Source: Callorhinus ursinus
Taxonomy: Eukaryota; Chordata; Mammalia; Carnivora; Otariidae
NCBI RefSeq assembly: GCF_003265705.1
Contig: NW_020313057.1
Location: forward strand, 7,924,450 to 7,988,449
Length of the DNA: 64,000 bases
Direction of reading: 5' to 3'
In this document: positions 58,763 to 64,000 of the stretch, one piece after another
How positions within the stretch are numbered: the first letter of the stretch is position 1
How the letters are laid out: every line of letters begins with the position of its first letter
Notes under the pieces: generated by a model
The model's input: only the letters and a program-made list of their open reading frames with translations
Told to the model about the DNA's origin: nothing
The model's database searches: none
Program-made: the position numbers and the translations under genes

Positions 58763-59544
58763 CTAGAGCCCCTTAGATGATTTCTCAGTTTTGTTCCAAA
58801 ATCAATGTTGAATAATAGTGGGGAAAAAAAAAAGAAAAACTTTTCCATTGATTGTATCTGGATACAAAACCGACCTCAACATTTTCTTTCTTTTATAGCT
58901 ATTAACTCTTTAGTTGATTGATACATAACATTCCTATTTGTAAAAGAGTCCTATACTAACATTTACCTTGTGCTTATCTAGTAATTTAAATAAATTAGTG
59001 TCCATAATGTGCCAGCATCTAACAAATGAAATTATTTAAGTGTTGGGGTAATAAAAACAATAGATATGCTCATGTGACTTGATTTAAATAAAACAGTGAA
59101 AAATACCAAAATTTGCTTTTCTCAAGTAGCCTGTAATTGGGAAGATAACAGTGCTCGTTTTAAGCCAGAATTGTTCAAAGATCTACAAAGAGAGTAGATC
59201 TTAAACATTCTCCTCCCAAGAAACACAAATTGCAACTGTGTGAGGTGATAGATTTTAACTAAACTTATCGTGGTGATCATTTTGCAATATGTGCATATAT
59301 AGAGAGGGAGAGAGAGATGCCAAGTTTTTATATAGCACACCTTAAACTAATACAGTGTTATATGTCCATTTTATCTAAGACTGGAAAAGATCTACAGTGG
59401 CTGAGTTATTTGGAAAGTTATGTTTCCCTGTTGTTTGGGGGCAACACTTTGTCCCAAGGCAATAGCTTAGTCTGGGTTGAAACACAGACACCTCTAGCAG
59501 GAATTAAAAGAAAAGCAACTCTGTTTTATTCAATTAGGCAGGTA
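58763..59544. other. Unique AT-rich DNA
   Basis: Nothing recognised. Confidence 0.5.
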
Positions 59545-59665
59545 ATAATACCCCTAGTTTACAGATGAGGCAACAGAGGCCTGTGTGCCCATGGTTACAT
59601 CGCGGAGCCAGGATTTGGGAAGATGGATCCGATTCAAACCCTCAGCGCTCCTCATGGCTACATTA
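59545..59665 (-). repeat. MIR relic
   Basis: 'tttacagatgaggcaacagagg' then 'gagccaggatttgg' and 'gattcaaaccc' match the antisense MIR. Confidence 0.68.
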
Positions 59666-61876
59666 CTTGCTATTGGAAAAGCAGAGATTTAGATAACATT
59701 TGCACTTCTCTACCGGGCTCACACTGCTTGACCTAGCTTCTGTTCATGGCACTCAACTCCAGGATGTTCATTAATTCACTCAACACATTATTTATGACGT
59801 GCCCGACTGAGAGAGATCTACTGCATGGACATCACAGTCTCTGGAATTAATTTTAAGCGTACCAAGGAAAATTACTTTTGTTTCACTGCTTTCCAAGAAT
59901 AGAGATTTACCAGTAAAATTTTAATTTTGTAGCATTACCGTTTACCCTTCCCCCCCCAAAATTAACAGACCTGGTTGAATAAACTTTGTTTTCAGACAAA
60001 CCAGATAGAAAGAAGAAAAGCTTTGTGACATGGGCACTCAGCCAGTCTTGAGGAATGAACACAGCATTTTCAGAGTCTTTGGAATATTAAGAACAGGTCA
60101 TAAGTAAAAGAAAATAGGAAATAAGGACCGGAGGTTGGGAAGCCTGGAGTCAGTTCAGACTGTCTGAATCACTTATGTTGTGGTGGTGATTTGAGCTGAC
60201 AAAATGTTATTGGAGGGATCACTCTCCTCAACACTGTTTGCTTTGGGAAGTCAGGCAGAGATTTATTATGGCTGAAAGCCTTTACAGCTGTCGGATGTAA
60301 GTGCTGGGTTAAGAGAGTTGAAAATATCAGCTGAAATTAATAGCATGAGTTGTGATTTTGAATATCTGCAACAGTTGCAATGGGAAAAAAAAAAAAAAAG
60401 AAGAAGAAAAAAAGAAAGCCAGAGACCACAGTTTTATTCTACATCTATGATTGCCTCTGGTGCAAAAAAAAAAAAAGTCATGACATGTGATACATGGAAA
60501 GGGGGCAATTTTATATCCACTGAATATAACCCAGATATCTGAAATGCTGACATACAGCCCTGACAATTAATGGGATGGCATTTTGATGTAAGTAAAGATG
60601 TTAGACTCAATGGCTAGGATGGTAGAAGAAAGGAAGCATCGGAAGTGATGTCTTTCGAAAGAATGTTAGTCCTGAGGAGTATCAACACCACAATGCGTGA
60701 GTAAAGATGGCAAGAAAAATACATTTGGAAGATGAAGATAAATTGATGAAAGGTGGATAGATCACACTGATAGGCATGTTAAAAAGGTAATCCTTATTTT
60801 TATATCTATATCTCTCTATTCTTCTATCTGTCTTGGAAAATGTAGGCTCAATCAAATGTGAAGGAAAGATTTCAGGTTTTGTTTCCAATGCTGGGTCTAC
60901 AGGCACAGTGGTACACATCTTAAACAGATTTTGTGATGGAGAATGACCCATAGCTAATATTTATGAAACTCTAAGTATGGGAATTCATATTAGAGAGCGG
61001 ATTCTGACCTTGCTTGGCAAGGAATCCCTTTCTTGAGAAGCACGTCATTGGTTCATTTCCTCTGAACGCACTCTGAGAAATACTATTTCGGAGTGGAATG
61101 TGTATGTTGAGCAGGTCTTCTATTGCTTGTCCTCGGTAATTATACTTACTGGGTACATAACTCAGAATCTGGATACAAAATAGTGTTGAGTGAATTAATA
61201 CATCTAATAAATGAGTCACATCTATGTTCCTGTCACCTTAAGGGTCGTACAACCTGTTCTCCACTAAAGGATGTATCTGTTCGAATGTAAAGAAATACCA
61301 ACATGTCCTGTAGACTCCAGTATGTTAATTGTAATAGTGACATGCTGATGCCAATGACCCAGACTGCTGTATTGTGATGTCGCCTGGTGTGTTATAAATG
61401 TGTTTAAAATATGCAGGGAGGGAATGATGCACATTTTGGCTAGGCATCTGATTTCACCAAGTTACTAATGTTTTTATTAAAATAGGACTGTCAGAGGATA
61501 ATGAGATATTCCCTCTCTATTCTGCCTTTATCTCCTGCTTCCCTTGGTTACCCTTGTCATTTTATCACTTTCAGGATTTTCATTCAGTTCAGAAATGAAG
61601 TAATGACATAAAGTGCAGATGAAAATTTCCCTGCAAGAAGCAGAATCATTAACATGACTGATTAATAATAAATAATAATTTTAAAAAACGAGAGGCCTAT
61701 CCCTCCACTTCCATTGCTTCACCTGTGGCTTCTGTGGTCTTAGGATAAAGCCACTGTCTGCTTCTTTTTTCTCTGGTCTCTCTAGTCTTACCCACGACCT
61801 CCCTCACTATATTCCACCCAATCTTTGTTGACACTCTTTGCATTTCAGCGAGAGTACCCCCTCGTCTTTCTTTTAC
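59666..61876. other. Unique DNA
   Basis: No gene or clear repeat. Poly-A tracts near 60385 and 60465 generate lysine-rich chance ORFs. Confidence 0.5.
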
Positions 61877-62078
61877 TTTTTTTTTAAGATTTTATTTATT
61901 TATTTGAGAGAGAGAGAGAATGAGAGATAGAGAGCACGAGAGGGAGGAAAGTCAGAGGGAGAAGCAGACTCCCCACTGAGGAGGGAGTCCGATGCAGGAC
62001 TCGATCCTGGGACTCCAGGATCATGACCTGAGCCGAAGGCAGTCACTTAACCAACTGAGCCACCCAAGCACCCCCCCT
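61877..62078 (-). mobile_element. CAN-SINE, full length
   Basis: Minus-strand SINE with head CCACCCAAGCACCCCC at the right end, B-box GGATCGAGTCC and AAATAAATAAAATCTT tail. The CTTTCTT-like flanks are too simple to prove a target duplication. Confidence 0.9.
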
Positions 62079-62377
62079 TTCTTGACCACTCCATGTCATT
62101 TGCACACACAGTTATTATGACCAAAATGGCCCTTATTCACCCAAACAACAGCTTCCAACACCTTGCCAACAACCTTCACCCTCCTATTATGTAGAAGAGG
62201 TGACACCAAGTGGCAAATGCCGAGCCAGGGCGCTGGACTTGAAGATGAAAGCAGAATAAGGTTCTACCCATGACTTAGTGTGTGGCAAGGGAGCAAGGTC
62301 TTGAGTCTAACAAATGACCATTTGCTCCAGTACAGTGTGGCCTGTGTGCTATATTCCAGACACTTTATGTAGCACAG

Positions 62378-62759
62378 TGTTATAGCGGAGTTATCCCTCC
62401 CCTCAAATTCCTATGTGAAGTCCTAACTCCCAGGACCTCAGAAGGTGACTGTATTTGGAGATAAGGCCTTGGAAGAGGTAAATAAGGTAAAATGAGGTCA
62501 TATGGGTGGACCCTAATCCAATATGACCAGTGTCCTCGTAACAAGACATTAGGACACAGGCAAGAGGAAACAGGAACACCGCGTGGAGACACAGGGAGAA
62601 GGCGGCCTTCTACAAGCCAAGGAGAGAGACCACCGAAGAAAGAACCCTGTCCACACCTTGATCTTGGACTTCCAGCCTCCAGAGGGTGAGAAAATAAATG
62701 TCTGTGATTTGAACCCCCCAAGGGACTTGATTATGGCAGTCCTGGCAAACTAATACACA
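62378..62759 (+). mobile_element. MaLR-type solo LTR (MLT1-like)
   Basis: An old ERVL-MaLR long terminal repeat, starting TG and ending CA. Landmarks in order: 'gtgactgtatttggagataa', 'aaatgaggtcatatgggtgg', 'aatccaatatgaccagtgtc', 'gacttccagcctccagagg', 'gagaaaataaatgt' (polyadenylation signal) and 'ggcaaactaatacaca'. No internal retroviral region follows, so it is solitary and encodes nothing. Confidence 0.82.
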
Positions 62760-63406
62760 AAAGGTGTCCTTATTTAGTAGGATGCTCCAATTTAAGTTTT
62801 TTCTGCCCTCCCCTAAGGAAAGCAAAGTTCTCTATTCCACACCCCAGTCATGAGTGTTTACTCCACCCTGTTCTAAAGCGATAGTGATAAATATTTCCAT
62901 GCAGGATATTTTTCACTCTGGAGACACTATAATTGGTTCTAAAGAGAAGTACTTTCCAGACTAAGGGCTGCTGCCTTAATATGTGCCATATGAGAATGTA
63001 AGGCATAAAGCATGAAATACTTTAAAAATTACATAGGATTGAGAGGCAAGTGCAATGCAGTAGAATTTGGAGTAACTTACTGGGCGGGTATCCATTTGGT
63101 GCAAAGCACTGAGTATACAGAGGTACTGTGTGAAATAGAAAGGTAAATATGGCATCATTCCAGCCATGCAAAGTTCACCGTCTCACATGGGAAAAGAAAC
63201 GTGTGACAGTTGTCTTTTGGACAATTGGGGGGTCATCTCATTCAAGTAGGGACACTTCAATCTGCCTGAAATGGATCTTAATTTTTCAGCCAGAGAGGAC
63301 TCTGTTTTCTAAATTCTTTACTATAAGATTGAATAGGAAACTCCCCCCCAACACTTTTTTAGTGTCAAATAATGGAAACCACCTTGTTTCAAATATGGGA
63401 GTAAAA
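62760..63406. other. Unique DNA
   Basis: Nothing recognised. Confidence 0.5.
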
Positions 63407-63422
63407 TGTGCTAGATTTTTAT

Positions 63423-63628
63423 TTTATTTTTTTTAAAGATTTTATTTATTTAATTGACAGAGAGAGAGAGAGACAGAGAGAGAGGGAACACAAGCAGGGG
63501 GAGTGGGAGAGGGAGAAGCAGGCTTCCTGCTGAGCAGGGAGCCCGATGCGGGGCTCGATCCCAGGACTCCAGGATCATGACCTGAGCCGAAGGCAGTCGC
63601 TTAACCAACTGAGCCATCCAGGTGCCCC
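63423..63628 (-). mobile_element. CAN-SINE, full length, young type
   Basis: Minus-strand SINE with an intact head, a 'gagtgggagagggagaagcagg' body and AAATAAATAAAATCTTT tail. Flanked by the perfect 16-bp duplication TGTGCTAGATTTTTAT at 63407-63422 and 63629-63644. The perfect duplication suggests a recent insertion. Confidence 0.95.
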
Positions 63629-63644
63629 TGTGCTAGATTTTTAT

Positions 63645-64000
63645 AGAACACTGCCTTTGAAAATTGAGATACTCTGGGAAGCTGGTAGCTTTAAAGATTT
63701 TTCTTAGTATTTATAATATACTGAATGCTACTCAAAATCCCTGAGATACATTTCCATTTAATATTCCCAACATCTGAAGAATTTGCTTCTGTTGACTCCT
63801 GCATTACAGATAAAGAAAGAGAGATTCGGGGGGGTGGGTAGCTTGTCAAAGATCACAAAACTTCTAAGTAGTGTAGAAAGGCATCAACACTAACGGGTAG
63901 GAAGAGCTCGTAGGTATCATGTATTACTACCACATTCATTTTTATAATTTGTAACTCAAATAAGTCCTTTTCCCAAACTAAGGTGGCTAAGGAACCAAGG
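63645..64000. other. Unique DNA to window end
   Basis: Nothing recognised; a G-run lies near 63829. Confidence 0.5.

Noticed and set aside
62378..62759. A provirus linked to the MaLR LTR
   Set aside because: No internal retroviral sequence or second LTR is visible nearby; it is a solitary LTR.

Overview
This window is mammalian, non-coding and made largely of retrotransposons. I find no intact host protein-coding gene, no RNA gene, no CRISPR array and no microbial content. About 21 copies of a tRNA-derived SINE carry a 'ggggcgcctgggtggctcag' type head, a CT-rich body and an AAATAAATAAAATCTTT tail. That is the CAN-SINE (SINEC) family of Carnivora. The head and body resemble the copies of arctoid carnivores (bears, seals, mustelids) more than canid or felid versions, but the species is inferred, not proven. 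Long AT-rich unique DNA with old MIR, L2, MER and MaLR relics fills the rest.

Layout. 1-5 kb is unique DNA with two SINEs and a MER5-like relic. 5.0-12.45 kb holds a full-length, nearly intact LINE-1 on the minus strand. Its 3' end abuts a second, truncated L1 inserted at the same target site, so the 12-bp target duplication occurs three times. The ORF2 reading frame has a single 1-nt lesion; ORF1 has an early stop plus a frameshift; a 100-N assembly gap lies in the 5' UTR. 13.3-13.87 kb is a processed retrocopy of a short PDE10A transcript with an uninterrupted 59-codon ORF. 14-30 kb is unique DNA with SINEs and small old repeats, including a SINE whose tail holds an inverted copy of DNA from about 1 kb away. 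30.3-32.5 kb is an ancient L1 on the minus strand split by a SINE. 33-39 kb is unique DNA with MIR, L2 and SINEs. 39.3-44.36 kb is a 5'-truncated, heavily mutated younger L1 on the plus strand, whose ORF1 is broken by a cluster of fold-back hairpins containing an inverted piece of ORF2. 49.9-52.4 kb is an older L1 3' half containing a GAAA microsatellite. 53-64 kb is unique DNA with seven SINEs, MIR and L2 fragments and a MaLR-type solo LTR.

How the parts relate. The L1s would have supplied the endonuclease and reverse transcriptase that mobilised the SINEs and the PDE10A retrocopy. Many insertions still show 12-18 bp target duplications and A-rich tails. The most informative signals are structural: repeated use of one insertion site, and several fold-back or inverted-duplication events best explained by template switching during replication or target-primed reverse transcription. 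I saw no convincing undescribed gene system.
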